NCBI GenBank assembly: GCA_026401035.1
Contig: JAPLNR010000049.1
Span: forward strand, 1 to 39,022
DNA: 39,022 nucleotides
Source of the DNA: Planctomycetia bacterium
Lineage (GTDB): Bacteria > Planctomycetota > Planctomycetia > Pirellulales > UBA1268
Direction: 5' to 3'
In this document: piece after piece, positions 1 to 7,856 of the stretch
Numbering within the stretch: position 1 is the first letter of the stretch
Layout of the letters: each line of letters starts with the position of its first letter
Notes under the pieces: generated by a model
What the model saw: the letters and a program-made list of their open reading frames with translations, nothing else
Database searches by the model: none
What the model was told of the DNA's origin: nothing
Translations under genes and position numbers: made by a program

Positions 1-65
1 TTCTTGAAATACTTGACTCCCGTGATCTCGGGCTCACGGATCTTCTTACGACGCTTGCCTGCCAT
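1..65 (-). CDS. Probable transposase, N-terminal fragment (runs off the window)
   Basis: An open frame starts with ATG at 63-65 on the minus strand and leaves the window after 21 full codons. It begins MAGKRRKKIREPEITG and continues VKYFKK, identical to the fragment at the right edge. A basic start followed by a G-x-KYF-like segment resembles the N-termini of IS4-like planctomycete transposases as I remember them, but the fragment is too short to assign a family. Presence of the same gene start at both contig ends shows it is multicopy, which supports a mobile element. Confidence 0.5.
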   Translation of the reverse strand, partial: MAGKRRKKIREPEITGVKYFK

Positions 66-141
66 GGCTGTCTCCCTGCCAGTATGACATCCTCGAGGGG
101 GTCATACGGCCATGGCGCAAATCTCGTGCCGAACAGGATTG
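1..141. repeat. Terminal inverted repeat, left copy (insertion-sequence end)
   Basis: These 141 bases are the perfect reverse complement of 38882-39022; identity stops exactly at 141/142. The block contains the upstream region and first 21 codons of a probable transposase on the minus strand. The upstream part holds a palindrome at about 82-107 with arms GTATGAC and GTCATAC around CCTCGAGG. The outer boundary begins CAATCCTGTTCGGCACGAG when read towards the transposase. It abuts half of a short palindromic repeat (142-153). The exact length suggests a contig end at an assembler k-mer boundary inside a multicopy element. Confidence 0.9.
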
Positions 142-153
142 AGCCTGTCCTAC
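142..153. repeat. Palindromic repeat, half copy (locus 1)
   Basis: AGCCTGTCCTAC is one arm of the GTAGGACAGGCT palindrome found elsewhere in the window. The other arm is missing: the insertion-sequence end begins precisely where the loop would be. The TAG stop of the DUF1598 gene is contained in this arm. Confidence 0.75.
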
Positions 154-1649
154 TCCCACCACCAGCGGTCGGCGGGGATCGCGAGCTTCCCGCCGTGGGC
201 CTTGGCGACGGTGCCTGCTTCGTCCATCAGCAGGTTGGGCGACTCGAGGGCGATCCGCGGCTGCATCGTGACGCCGCCGCCGATCGGCGTGAGCAGGCGG
301 TTCTGCCGCCAGACGGCATTGATGGCCGTTTCGACCTCGGCCGGAACGGGATACTGCTCAATCGAATAGGCCTGCTCGTCGCGAAACTTCTCGGCGGCCC
401 ACTGCGTGCGGCCGTAGGCGTCGTGCTCCTGCAGGTAGGCGGCGGCGACGGCGAGGTCGATCAGATTTCGCAGCTGGGCGTAGACGGGATTGCGGGCGGC
501 GATGTCGGGATACTTCTTCGTGAACGCCTCCGTAAACATTTTGCTCGCCCGGTCGGCCCGGTCGGCCGACATGCGGCGGCCGTCGGGGAGCACGGCCTCG
601 TCGGCGCCGACGAGTTTCACACCCCGGCCGACGAGTTCGATCGCCAGGTCGTCTTCGCTGATCCGCACGCACTGGTAGTCGGGCACGAAATACCACCGCT
701 GTAGGGCGTTGGCCGCCACGGAGCCGGCGCTAGCCAGTTCGATCCAGGTGCTCATCTTCACCGGCGGCTGCTCGAGGCCGATGCCGATCAGTTTCATGCG
801 GTAGTCAGCCTCGACCATCACCTGCGCGAAATGCGTGGCCGGTGAGACGCCGTCGATGCGGACGATCTGCGTGCCGAGGGCATCCCGCATGCCGCCGACG
901 ATCTGCTCGGTGCTGGCCGTGGGGTTGATGCGGCCGGTTTTCCTGAGAAAGGCCTGCATCGCGGCCAGGCCTTCCTGCTTCGGGTCGATCGAGCAGCCGA
1001 TCGCGCGGTCGGTGGGCTGGCCCGGCGGGAACGCACGCAGGGCGGTCGCCAGATCCTCGAGCAGCAACGTGGGGCTGCCGGTGGCGGTGCCGACAACGCG
1101 GCCACCGGCGTCGGTCATCCACGGCTCGGCCGGGCCGGCGATCACGACCTCGCCCTGCTCCGAGCCCTCCCCCGGATAAACGAAGATGTATTGCACCCGC
1201 GTGAGGCCGGCGAGCTTCGTGAACTCGTCGGGAATGCCGCGGCCGGTGGCTGCCGCCTTCGCGACCTCCGCCTCGAGCCGCGAGAGCGCCACCTTGCGGA
1301 GCTTGGATGTTTTCTGAAGATCGCCGGCCAGTGCCGCGGCGGCCGCCTTGCGACGGGTGGCGAGTTCCGGATCGGCGACCAGCTTCGTGCGCAGGACACC
1401 CTGGGCGTCGATCGTGATACCTGCGGCAGCGCCAGTTCCGCCGCCAACGCCGCCGCCAATTCCGCCTGCACCACCGCCCCCCTGCTGACCACCCACGCCA
1501 CCACCCTGCTGACCACCCACGCCGCCGCCAATCTGCTGGGCCACGGCGATGGAGCATGGCACCGCGACAACGGCGGCGATGCAGGTCATTACCAGGGCAT
1601 GGCGAATGTGGCTGGCTAAATCGATGGTGCTGCGGCGCATGGAAATCAC
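150..1649 (-). CDS. Secreted DUF1598-type protein with Gly-rich N-terminus
   Basis: A 499-residue protein of unknown function. Residues 1-38 form a signal peptide with a hydrophobic core (ALVMTCIAAVVAVPCSIAVA) ending AQQ, so export is expected. A Gly/Gln-rich stretch follows (about 39-75) with two GGGVGGQQ units encoded by a 24-bp DNA repeat. The folded part contains YIFVYPGEG and GEVVIAGPAEPW, which I associate with DUF1598, a family largely limited to planctomycetes. Its function is unknown. The stop codon TAG (150-152) lies inside the half palindromic repeat next to the insertion-sequence end, so the last residues (RWWWE) may have been affected by that repeat. The gene stands alone. Confidence 0.7.
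   Translation of the reverse strand: MISMRRSTIDLASHIRHALVMTCIAAVVAVPCSIAVAQQIGGGVGGQQGGGVGGQQGGGGAGGIGGGVGGGTGAAAGITIDAQGVLRTKLVADPELATRRKAAAAALAGDLQKTSKLRKVALSRLEAEVAKAAATGRGIPDEFTKLAGLTRVQYIFVYPGEGSEQGEVVIAGPAEPWMTDAGGRVVGTATGSPTLLLEDLATALRAFPPGQPTDRAIGCSIDPKQEGLAAMQAFLRKTGRINPTASTEQIVGGMRDALGTQIVRIDGVSPATHFAQVMVEADYRMKLIGIGLEQPPVKMSTWIELASAGSVAANALQRWYFVPDYQCVRISEDDLAIELVGRGVKLVGADEAVLPDGRRMSADRADRASKMFTEAFTKKYPDIAARNPVYAQLRNLIDLAVAAAYLQEHDAYGRTQWAAEKFRDEQAYSIEQYPVPAEVETAINAVWRQNRLLTPIGGGVTMQPRIALESPNLLMDEAGTVAKAHGGKLAIPADRWWWE
1440..1535. repeat. Gly-rich coding tandem repeat
   Basis: Short direct repeats of about 24 bp (core CTGCTGACCACCCACGCC on the plus strand) encode GGGVGGQQ twice, followed by looser Gly-Gly codons. 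They lie within the DUF1598 gene just after the signal peptide and probably form a flexible linker. Confidence 0.6.
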
Positions 1650-1737
1650 CCGTTGGGTGGGAGGCTGAAAGATTGGGCCGATTCAGCGGAGGGTAGTTGG
1701 GGCTGGAAACCGAGGCAATGCAGGTTTCGCCCGCGAA

Positions 1738-4700
1738 TTAGGCGGGCTGGTAGCCCGACCGGTTTGGCGGCCCGCGACGGGCCGGCTCTTCCCGCCGCTT
1801 CGTGCCGATCGTGACGGCGGCCCGCACACTGCCCAGGCCCAGGAGCTCGACGACCTCGGCGAGAAACTGCTGCGACCAGCCGATCTTGTCGCGATCGGCC
1901 TCCAGGAGCACGCGGCGGCCGTCGACCAGTTCCAGCACAAACCGCAGCGGCACCTGCCCCGGATGCCGCCGGACGATCTCCGCCAGGCGGTCGAGCGTGG
2001 CCGTGTCGTGCATGGGCTCGGTGAGCTTGAGCGTTACGCTCCGGACGGGCTTCTGCCAGATGCCCGCGATCGGGAGCAGTTCGTTGACGATCAGGTTTGT
2101 CTCCTCGCTGCCGGCCCGCCGGTCGACCGAGCCGCTCACCACGACCACCGCATCGGGCTGGATAAACTCTCCCAGCCGCGCGTAGTCTTCCGGCCAGCAG
2201 ATCGTGCGGACGAGGCCGTCCATGTCTTCGAGGTCGAACATACCGTAGCGGGTGTGGGTGGAGCCGGGGCGGGGCTGCTTGACGTTGGAGAGCTTGAGCG
2301 CCGCCACGAGGCCGCCGATCACGACATCGCTCTTCGCCTTCGCGGCCCCCAGGCCGCCCGTGCCGTGCGTGCAGACCGCGCCGAGGATGCCGCTGAACTC
2401 CGCCAGCGGATGGCTGTGGACGTAGTAGCCGAGCACCTCCTTCTCGTTCGACCGCATCTCGAGGTCGGAGAGCGGCGGCACGTCGGGGAGGCTCGACGGC
2501 GCGGCCGCTGCTGCGGCCTGCGGCGGCTCGTCGAGGGCGTCGAAGAGATTCTTCTGGCCGCTCCTGCGGTCGGCCATCCGCGCCGCACCGGCCGCGAGCG
2601 ACCGCTCGATGCCGGCGAGGATCGCGCCGCGATGGCCGCCGAGCGTGTCGAGCCCGCCTGCCTTCGCCAGGCTCTCCATCGCCGTCTTGTTGACCACCGA
2701 CGGATCGACCCGGCCGCAGAGATCGTCGAGGTCGCGGAACGGACCGCCCCGCTGCCGCTCGGCACAGATCGCCTCTGACGCCTGCACGCCGCAGCCCTTG
2801 ATCGCGGAGAGCCCGAAGAGGATCCTTCCGCCGGCGACCGTGAAATCGACCCCCGAGGCGTTGACGTCGGGGGGACAGACCTCGATCTCCATCCGTCGGC
2901 AGTCTTCGATGTGCTCGACGAGGGCGTCCTTCTTCTTGAAGTTGCGTCCGGTGATGTCGCCCGAGAGCAGGGCCGCCATGAACTCCACGGGCCAGTGGGT
3001 CTTGAGATAGGCCGTCTGCCAGGCGAGCAGCGCGTAGGCGGTGGAGTGACTCTTGTTGAAGCCGTAGCCGGCGAATTTCTCGATCAGCCCAAAGAGCTCC
3101 GCGGCCTCCGACTTCGAGAGCCCCTTCGCCTTCGCACCCTCGACGAACTGCTCACGGAAGGCGGCGATCGTCTCGAGCTTCTTCTTGCTGATCGCCTTGA
3201 TGCAGGTATACGCGCTCGACAGCTCGATGCCGCCGAGCCGTTCCAGGATCCGCATCACCTGCTCCTGGTAGACCATCACGCCGTGCGTTTCCTCGAGCAC
3301 GTCCTTCATCACCGGATGGAGATACTCGGCCCGCTTTCTCCCGTGCTTCACCGCGACGTAGTCGTCGACCATGCCGCCCTCGAGCGGCCCCGGGCGGTAG
3401 AGCGCGTTGACGGCCACGATGTCGAGGAAGTGGTCGGGCTTCATCCGCTGGAGCAGGTCGCGGATGCCGCCGCTTTCCAGCTGGAAGATGCCCTTCGTCT
3501 CGCCGCGGCAGAGCGTGGCGAACGTGGCCTGATCGTCGAGTGGAAAGGCCAGCGGATCGGGGCTTTCGCCCGTGGTGGCGGCGATGATCTCGAGCGTCTT
3601 GGCGACGACCGTGAGATACCGCAGGCCAAGGAAGTCCATCTTCATGAGCCCGGCCCGCTCGACGTCGCCCATCGCCCACTGCGTGATCACTTCCTCCTTG
3701 CCCGTCACCCGCTGCAGCGGCACGTATTCCACGAGCGGCCGGTCGGCGATCACGACGGCCGCGGCATGCGTGCCGACGTTGCGGGCCAGCCCCTCGATCC
3801 GACCGGCCAGATCGACGAGTTCGCGAATCTCGGCATCCCCTTCGCAGGCCGCCGCCAGCTGCGTGCCCGGTGCCGCCGCTTCAGCCAGGGAGATGCCCAG
3901 CTGGTCGGGCACGAGCGCCACGATTTGGTCGACGCGGGGGATCGCCATGCCAAGGGCCCGGCCGACGTCGCGGATCGCCGCCCGCGCGGCCAGCGTGCCG
4001 AACGTGCCGATCTGGGCGACGTTCGCCGCACCGTACCGCTGCTTCACGTAGTCGATCACCTCGCTGCGGCGTTCCTTGCAGAAATCGATGTCGATATCAG
4101 GCGCCTCCCGACGATTCACGTCGAGAAACCGCTCGAAGAGCAGGTCGTATTCCAGCGGACAGACGTGCGAGAGATAGAGCGAATAGGCGACGAGCGAGCC
4201 CACGCCCGAGCCTCTCGCCGCGGCCGGTATGCCCTGCTCGCGGGCATAGCGCACGAAATCCCAGACGATGAGGAAGTAGCTCGCGAAGCCGAGCGTGTCG
4301 ATCACGCCCAGCTCGCGGTCGAGCCGCTCCATCACCTGCGGGTGCAGCGTGCGCTCGTCTGCCGCGCCAGTCTCGCCCGCTTCGTCAGCCGCCACGGTCT
4401 TGTCGTTTTCGCCAGTCTTGTCGGTCCAGCGTTTCGGGAGCTGCGTGTAGCGCTCGCGGAGCCCTTCGAGACAGAGCCTTCGCAATTCCGTCGACGCGGT
4501 GCGGCCCTCCGGCACGTCGAAGCCGGGGAAGTGCCGCTTGCCGAGGTTGAGCTCGATCGAGACGGAGTCGGCGATCTCCTGACTGCGGGAGACGGCGCCG
4601 GTGACGAGCCCGCGGTCGAGCCCGTCGAAGGCCGCGTGCATCTCCGTGGGGCTCTTGAGGTAGAACTCGCTCGAATCCATCTTCATGCGGCTGGCATCGC

Positions 4701-5415
4701 TGCGATACCGGCCGGTGTTCACGCAGAGCAGGATGTCCTGGGCCTCGGCGTCCTCGCGGTTCACGTAGTGGCAGTCGCAGGTGGCCACGGGGGGAATGCC
4801 CAGCTCGCGGGAGATCTCGAGCGCGACCTCCGTCACCTGCCGCTGCACGGCCAGGCCGTTGTCCTGGATCTCGATGAAGTAGCGGTCGCCGAAGAGGTTC
4901 TGAAACCAGCCGGCGATCTCCCGCGCCTGCGCGAGCGACTCCCGCTGCTCCCGCGACGAACCGATCAGCGACCGGTTGAACTCACTCGACAGGCAGCCCG
5001 ACAGGCAGATGATGCCCTCGCTGTGCGCCGCGAGGATCTCGCGGTCGATCCGCGGCTTGAAATAAAAGCCCTCGAGATACGCCTTCGTGGCCAGCTGCAG
5101 CAGGTTTGCGAAGCCGGTCTTGTCGCGGGCCAGGAGCGTGAGGTGGTAGCTGGAATCCTTCTGGCTGCCGGCATCCTTCTGAAACCGGCTGCCCGGAGCG
5201 ATGTAGGCCTCGTAGCCGATGATCGGATTGATCCCGGCCCCCTTCGCGGCCTCGTAAAACTCGAGCGCCCCATGGAGATTGCCGTGGTCGGTGATCGCCA
5301 AGGCGTTCATCCCCAACTGCACCGTCCGCTCGACGAGCCTCTCGATCGAGCTGGCCCCGTCAAGCAGGCTGTAGTGGCTGTGGCAGTGAAGGTGCGTGAA
5401 AGACTGCGTGCTCAT
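1738..5415 (-). CDS. dnaE: DNA polymerase III subunit alpha
   Basis: This is the replicative polymerase catalytic subunit, 1225 residues, slightly longer than typical DnaE1. The N-terminal PHP domain starts THLHCHSHYSLLDG and keeps metal-ligand candidates H8, H10, D19, D43, H44, E69 and H91, plus a later Cys (SGCLSSE) and a DCH triplet. The palm carries PDIDIDF with catalytic Asp at about 442 and 444, and the third Asp is in KMDFLGLRYL. A helix-hairpin-helix region and a C-terminal OB-like region (GLVAALKLSN onward) follow. An insert rich in Asp, Glu, Thr and Ala around 375-400 is probably a surface loop. I chose the ATG at 5415 (MSTQSFTH) because the 51 codons upstream look non-coding. The gene has no replication neighbours here. 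Confidence 0.97.
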   Translation of the reverse strand: MSTQSFTHLHCHSHYSLLDGASSIERLVERTVQLGMNALAITDHGNLHGALEFYEAAKGAGINPIIGYEAYIAPGSRFQKDAGSQKDSSYHLTLLARDKTGFANLLQLATKAYLEGFYFKPRIDREILAAHSEGIICLSGCLSSEFNRSLIGSSREQRESLAQAREIAGWFQNLFGDRYFIEIQDNGLAVQRQVTEVALEISRELGIPPVATCDCHYVNREDAEAQDILLCVNTGRYRSDASRMKMDSSEFYLKSPTEMHAAFDGLDRGLVTGAVSRSQEIADSVSIELNLGKRHFPGFDVPEGRTASTELRRLCLEGLRERYTQLPKRWTDKTGENDKTVAADEAGETGAADERTLHPQVMERLDRELGVIDTLGFASYFLIVWDFVRYAREQGIPAAARGSGVGSLVAYSLYLSHVCPLEYDLLFERFLDVNRREAPDIDIDFCKERRSEVIDYVKQRYGAANVAQIGTFGTLAARAAIRDVGRALGMAIPRVDQIVALVPDQLGISLAEAAAPGTQLAAACEGDAEIRELVDLAGRIEGLARNVGTHAAAVVIADRPLVEYVPLQRVTGKEEVITQWAMGDVERAGLMKMDFLGLRYLTVVAKTLEIIAATTGESPDPLAFPLDDQATFATLCRGETKGIFQLESGGIRDLLQRMKPDHFLDIVAVNALYRPGPLEGGMVDDYVAVKHGRKRAEYLHPVMKDVLEETHGVMVYQEQVMRILERLGGIELSSAYTCIKAISKKKLETIAAFREQFVEGAKAKGLSKSEAAELFGLIEKFAGYGFNKSHSTAYALLAWQTAYLKTHWPVEFMAALLSGDITGRNFKKKDALVEHIEDCRRMEIEVCPPDVNASGVDFTVAGGRILFGLSAIKGCGVQASEAICAERQRGGPFRDLDDLCGRVDPSVVNKTAMESLAKAGGLDTLGGHRGAILAGIERSLAAGAARMADRRSGQKNLFDALDEPPQAAAAAAPSSLPDVPPLSDLEMRSNEKEVLGYYVHSHPLAEFSGILGAVCTHGTGGLGAAKAKSDVVIGGLVAALKLSNVKQPRPGSTHTRYGMFDLEDMDGLVRTICWPEDYARLGEFIQPDAVVVVSGSVDRRAGSEETNLIVNELLPIAGIWQKPVRSVTLKLTEPMHDTATLDRLAEIVRRHPGQVPLRFVLELVDGRRVLLEADRDKIGWSQQFLAEVVELLGLGSVRAAVTIGTKRREEPARRGPPNRSGYQPA

Positions 5416-5479
5416 CCGTGCGCTCGCGGGGGGAAAGGCACGTAGTTTAGCGGCTGGCCGGGGCCGGTGCGAACGGCCA

Positions 5480-5505
5480 CAATCCTGTTCGGTACAGGGA
5501 TTGCG
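5480..5505. repeat. Short palindrome resembling the insertion-sequence border
   Basis: The unit begins CAATCCTGTTCGG, identical over 13 bases to the outer border of the terminal repeats (38882-38894), then diverges. It is itself an imperfect palindrome, with CAATCCTGT facing ACAGGGATTG. It may be a remnant insertion-sequence end or a separate small repeat that the element resembles. Confidence 0.45.
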
Positions 5506-5511
5506 TCGATT

Positions 5512-5850
5512 CGCCCAACCCGGCTTCGGGCCACCCACGCCCCATCGCCGGACGTGCGCTACGCCCATCCTGGGCTTCGCTTACTCGATGCTGACTGCGC
5601 TTCGGCATCCATGCCTTCGCTTGTCAGCAACGCCGGCTCCCGGGGCATGGGTAGCCCTTCGCCTCCGTCTATCTTGTTTCATCTCCTTCGGGTAGGCACG
5701 GGGTTGCCCGTGCCCCAGGAGCCGGGCTCGGCGGCCAGCGCAGCCAGGATGGCGGAGCGCAGCCGGCGTGCAGAGAGCGCAGGGCAGGATGCCCGTAGCG
5801 AACGTCCGGCGATGGGGCATGGGCAACCCCGTGCCGGTTGGGCGGGTTGA
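5512..5850. repeat. Long imperfect inverted repeat (hairpin or MITE-like element)
   Basis: Two arms of about 140-150 bases face each other. The best-matched block is 5539-5562 against 5795-5818, where 23 of 24 bases are complementary (core CCCCATCGCCGGACG). A second matched block is about 5635-5659 against 5702-5726 (GGCTCC, GGGGCA and CCC blocks). Single-stranded, the interval could fold into one long hairpin. No transposase is present. A structured RNA, a decayed MITE or a composite of GC-rich intergenic repeats are all possible. Confidence 0.7.
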
Positions 5851-5900
5851 CTCTTGGTGCCAAACGCCGAGCCCGGGCGAGCAGCACAACCGCAAACGCG

Positions 5901-7025
5901 TTACGACGCGAATGACGCGAGGTCCTTTGGCAGCGGCCACTCGATCCGCCTGCCCGAGAGGGCCGCGGCATAGATCGCGGCGGTCATCTCGACGGTGCGG
6001 CGGCCGGCGTACATGCCTGTCTCAGGTTCGCGGTCTTCGAGGATCGCGTCGACCAGGTCGGCGGCGGCGCGGCGGCCCCAGGCGGCCCGCTCCGCGGCGC
6101 GGTCAACGTCGCTTTCGGGCAGCGGTGAGTCGAGGCCCTCGGGGCCGATCGGCTGCCAGGGAAAATCCTTGTCGACCCGCCAGAGCGGCGCCGCGCGGAG
6201 ATACGCGTGCGGCACGTGGTCGGGCCGAATGTGGATCGCGCCCTGCGTGCCGGCGAGCGTGAGCCCGAAGTTGGGCTGCTTGAGGCCGGCGTCGCGGACG
6301 CTCGCGAAGAAGCCGGTCGGGCCGTCGGCAAGGCCGAACATCGCGGTCACGCTGTCGCCGGCGATCGGGCCGATGCCCTCGGGCCCGTCGGCCATGTCGG
6401 CCTTCGTGATCGGCCGGCCAGCGAGCGTGACGTTCGCCTCGCACCACTGCGGCGCGCCGCCCAGATCGGCCATCAGGTCGAGCAGATGGCAGCCGAGCAC
6501 CCAGAGATCCTCGCCGCCGCCACGCTTGTCTTCCTTGCCGCGGCAGCGGATCTCGAGCACCTTGCCGATCCGGCCGTCTTCGATGAGGTCGCGGGCGGCC
6601 GCATAGGCCGGCGAATGGCGGTTGACGTAAGCCAGGGCGAGCTTCGTGTTGGCCTGGCGGCAGGCCGCGATCACGGCGTCGGCCGCGGCCGGCGTGGGCA
6701 CGAAGGGCTTTTCCAGGAAGATGCCCTTCACGCCTGCCTCGGCGGCGGCGATCGCCATCTCCGCATGGCAGTCGATCTGCCGCATGCAGATGGCGACGAT
6801 GTCGGGCTTCACGTCGGCGAGCATCTGCCGCCAGTCGCGAAAGGCGACGCCGGGCCGCGACGCGTCGAGCTTATTGCGAACCACCGCCTTCGCGAGCCCC
6901 TCCTCCGACTCATCGGCGACCGCCACGAGCTGCACGCCGTCGACGCCGGCCCAGAGCTCGTCGATCGCATGGCCCCAGTCGCCCCGGCCCGTCCGCCCAA
7001 TCGCGGCCACCCGCAATGCGTCCAT
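5901..7025 (-). CDS. Gfo/Idh/MocA family oxidoreductase
   Basis: A 374-residue NAD(P)-dependent dehydrogenase of the glucose-fructose oxidoreductase/inositol dehydrogenase superfamily, which usually acts on sugars, inositols or their derivatives. The N-terminal Rossmann part opens MDALRVAAIGRTGRGDWG, and the family's EKP motif is at 105-107 (FLEKPFVPT). The C-terminal part has LWVLGCHLLDLMADLGG, which fits the usual substrate-pocket helix. The glycine motif is unusual (GRTGRGDWG). There is no signal peptide, so it is probably cytoplasmic. Planctomycete genomes carry many such paralogues and the substrate cannot be read from sequence. The neighbouring genes are unrelated, and a second family member lies at 12961-14037. 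Confidence 0.88.
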   Translation of the reverse strand: MDALRVAAIGRTGRGDWGHAIDELWAGVDGVQLVAVADESEEGLAKAVVRNKLDASRPGVAFRDWRQMLADVKPDIVAICMRQIDCHAEMAIAAAEAGVKGIFLEKPFVPTPAAADAVIAACRQANTKLALAYVNRHSPAYAAARDLIEDGRIGKVLEIRCRGKEDKRGGGEDLWVLGCHLLDLMADLGGAPQWCEANVTLAGRPITKADMADGPEGIGPIAGDSVTAMFGLADGPTGFFASVRDAGLKQPNFGLTLAGTQGAIHIRPDHVPHAYLRAAPLWRVDKDFPWQPIGPEGLDSPLPESDVDRAAERAAWGRRAAADLVDAILEDREPETGMYAGRRTVEMTAAIYAAALSGRRIEWPLPKDLASFAS

Positions 7026-7133
7026 CGATTCACCACTTTCTTGTCACGAGGAGTGCGAAGGTGCAGACGCAGGAATGTAGCAAAGGAAAGCTACGAACCA
7101 GAATGCCGGAGAAATGCTGCTGCCTCCCGTGAA

Positions 7134-7243
7134 CGCTGGGGTCGGCAGAAGCTCGACGAGCATTTGAGATTTTACGGAGCGCCAGCGGCGTAAAAGATCA
7201 CCGCGAGGAGACTTCTGCCGGCCCCGGCGGCAATGTGCGCCCG
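7134..7243 (+). repeat. Dispersed hairpin repeat, copy D
   Basis: This is a member of a family with conserved end blocks (GAAGCTCGACGAGCATTT here and GACTTCTGCCG followed by CCCCGGCGGCAATG) around a variable interior. The interior forms a hairpin, with TTTTACG (7170-7176) facing CGTAAAA (7189-7195). The copy fills most of the gap between the MarC-like gene and the oxidoreductase gene. Other copies are at 11301-11443 (inverted), 22573-22713, 22755-22895 and 32709-32879. Confidence 0.65.
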
Positions 7244-7245
7244 AT

Positions 7246-7839
7246 TCACCCGGCCCCGAGCCCCACCTTCGCCACACCATCCAGAAACATCTGCACCGCC
7301 GAGGCGACGAGCACCATGCCCATCAGCCGCTCGATCGCCGTGATCCCCTTTGCCCCGAGGAACTGGCTGAGCCTCGCGCCCAGCAGCAGGATCACGGCCG
7401 ACGCCAGCCAGGCTGCCGAGAGCGCGAAAAACCAGTCGGCACGACGGGCCGGGTCGCGGCTCGTCATCAGGAGCACCGTGGCCAGCGCCGACGGGCCGGC
7501 GATGTAGGGCACGGCGAGCGGCACCACGAAGGGCTCGCCGTCGATGTCCTCGCCCAGCTTGCCGTGCTCGGCTGGAAACACCATCCGCAGGGCGATCAGG
7601 AAAAGCACGATGCCGCCGGCGATCGTGAGCGCCGGCTCCGAGATGGCGAGCATGGAGAGTAGCGGCCGGCCCACGAACAGAAAGGCCACGAGCAGGGCAT
7701 AGGCGATCAGCAGTTCGCGGCCGACCACGCGAAACCGCCGCACCGGGTCGACCGGCTTCAACGCCGCGAGAAACAGCGGGATGTTGCCGATCGGATCCAT
7801 CACGAAAAACAGGAGGATGGCGGCAGAGAATGTGGTCAT
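7246..7839 (-). CDS. MarC family integral membrane protein
   Basis: A 197-residue inner-membrane protein with about six hydrophobic segments. The first runs through MTTFSAAILLFFVMDPIGNI; the Asp-Pro-x-Gly-Asn pattern and the later PLAVPYIAGPSA stretch are typical of MarC/NAAT proteins. Some archaeal relatives transport neutral amino acids, but the bacterial function is unsettled despite the old 'multiple antibiotic resistance' label. The start at 7839 gives the usual family length; a 22-codon extension upstream would run into the divergent transporter gene. Only 17 bases separate this start from that of the divergent CDF gene. Confidence 0.85.
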   Translation of the reverse strand: MTTFSAAILLFFVMDPIGNIPLFLAALKPVDPVRRFRVVGRELLIAYALLVAFLFVGRPLLSMLAISEPALTIAGGIVLFLIALRMVFPAEHGKLGEDIDGEPFVVPLAVPYIAGPSALATVLLMTSRDPARRADWFFALSAAWLASAVILLLGARLSQFLGAKGITAIERLMGMVLVASAVQMFLDGVAKVGLGAG

Positions 7840-7842
7840 AGG

Positions 7843-7848
7843 TATGAT
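7843..7848 (+). promoter_or_regulatory. Possible -10 box for the CDF gene
   Basis: TATGAT lies in the 17-base gap between two divergent start codons, eight bases before the ATG at 7857. If used, transcription would begin almost at the start codon and the mRNA would be nearly leaderless. I see no good -35 match at the usual spacing. The call rests on one short motif. Confidence 0.25.
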
Positions 7849-7856
7849 CGTACCCC

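Larger units (their letters stand above)
5416..5900. other. Gene-free interval between dnaE and an oxidoreductase gene
   Basis: This 485-base stretch has open frames on both strands, but they encode mirror-image versions of the same sequence (PSPDVRYAHPGL against PSPDVRYGHPAL) because of the inverted repeat at 5512-5850. I see no credible gene. At 5480-5505 there is a palindromic CAATCCTGTTCGGTACAGGG-like unit that resembles the first bases of the insertion-sequence end at the window borders. Confidence 0.7.

Noticed and set aside
2911..5445. An 844-codon open frame on the plus strand opposite dnaE
   Set aside because: It is the GC-rich antisense shadow of dnaE: its composition (Arg, His, Asp, Val-rich) is typical of reverse-frame readings and it shows no domain motif.
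7044..7280. Small open frame in the gap between the MarC-like and oxidoreductase genes
   Set aside because: It runs through the dispersed hairpin repeat and its reading frame is not kept in the other copies, so it is unlikely to be coding.
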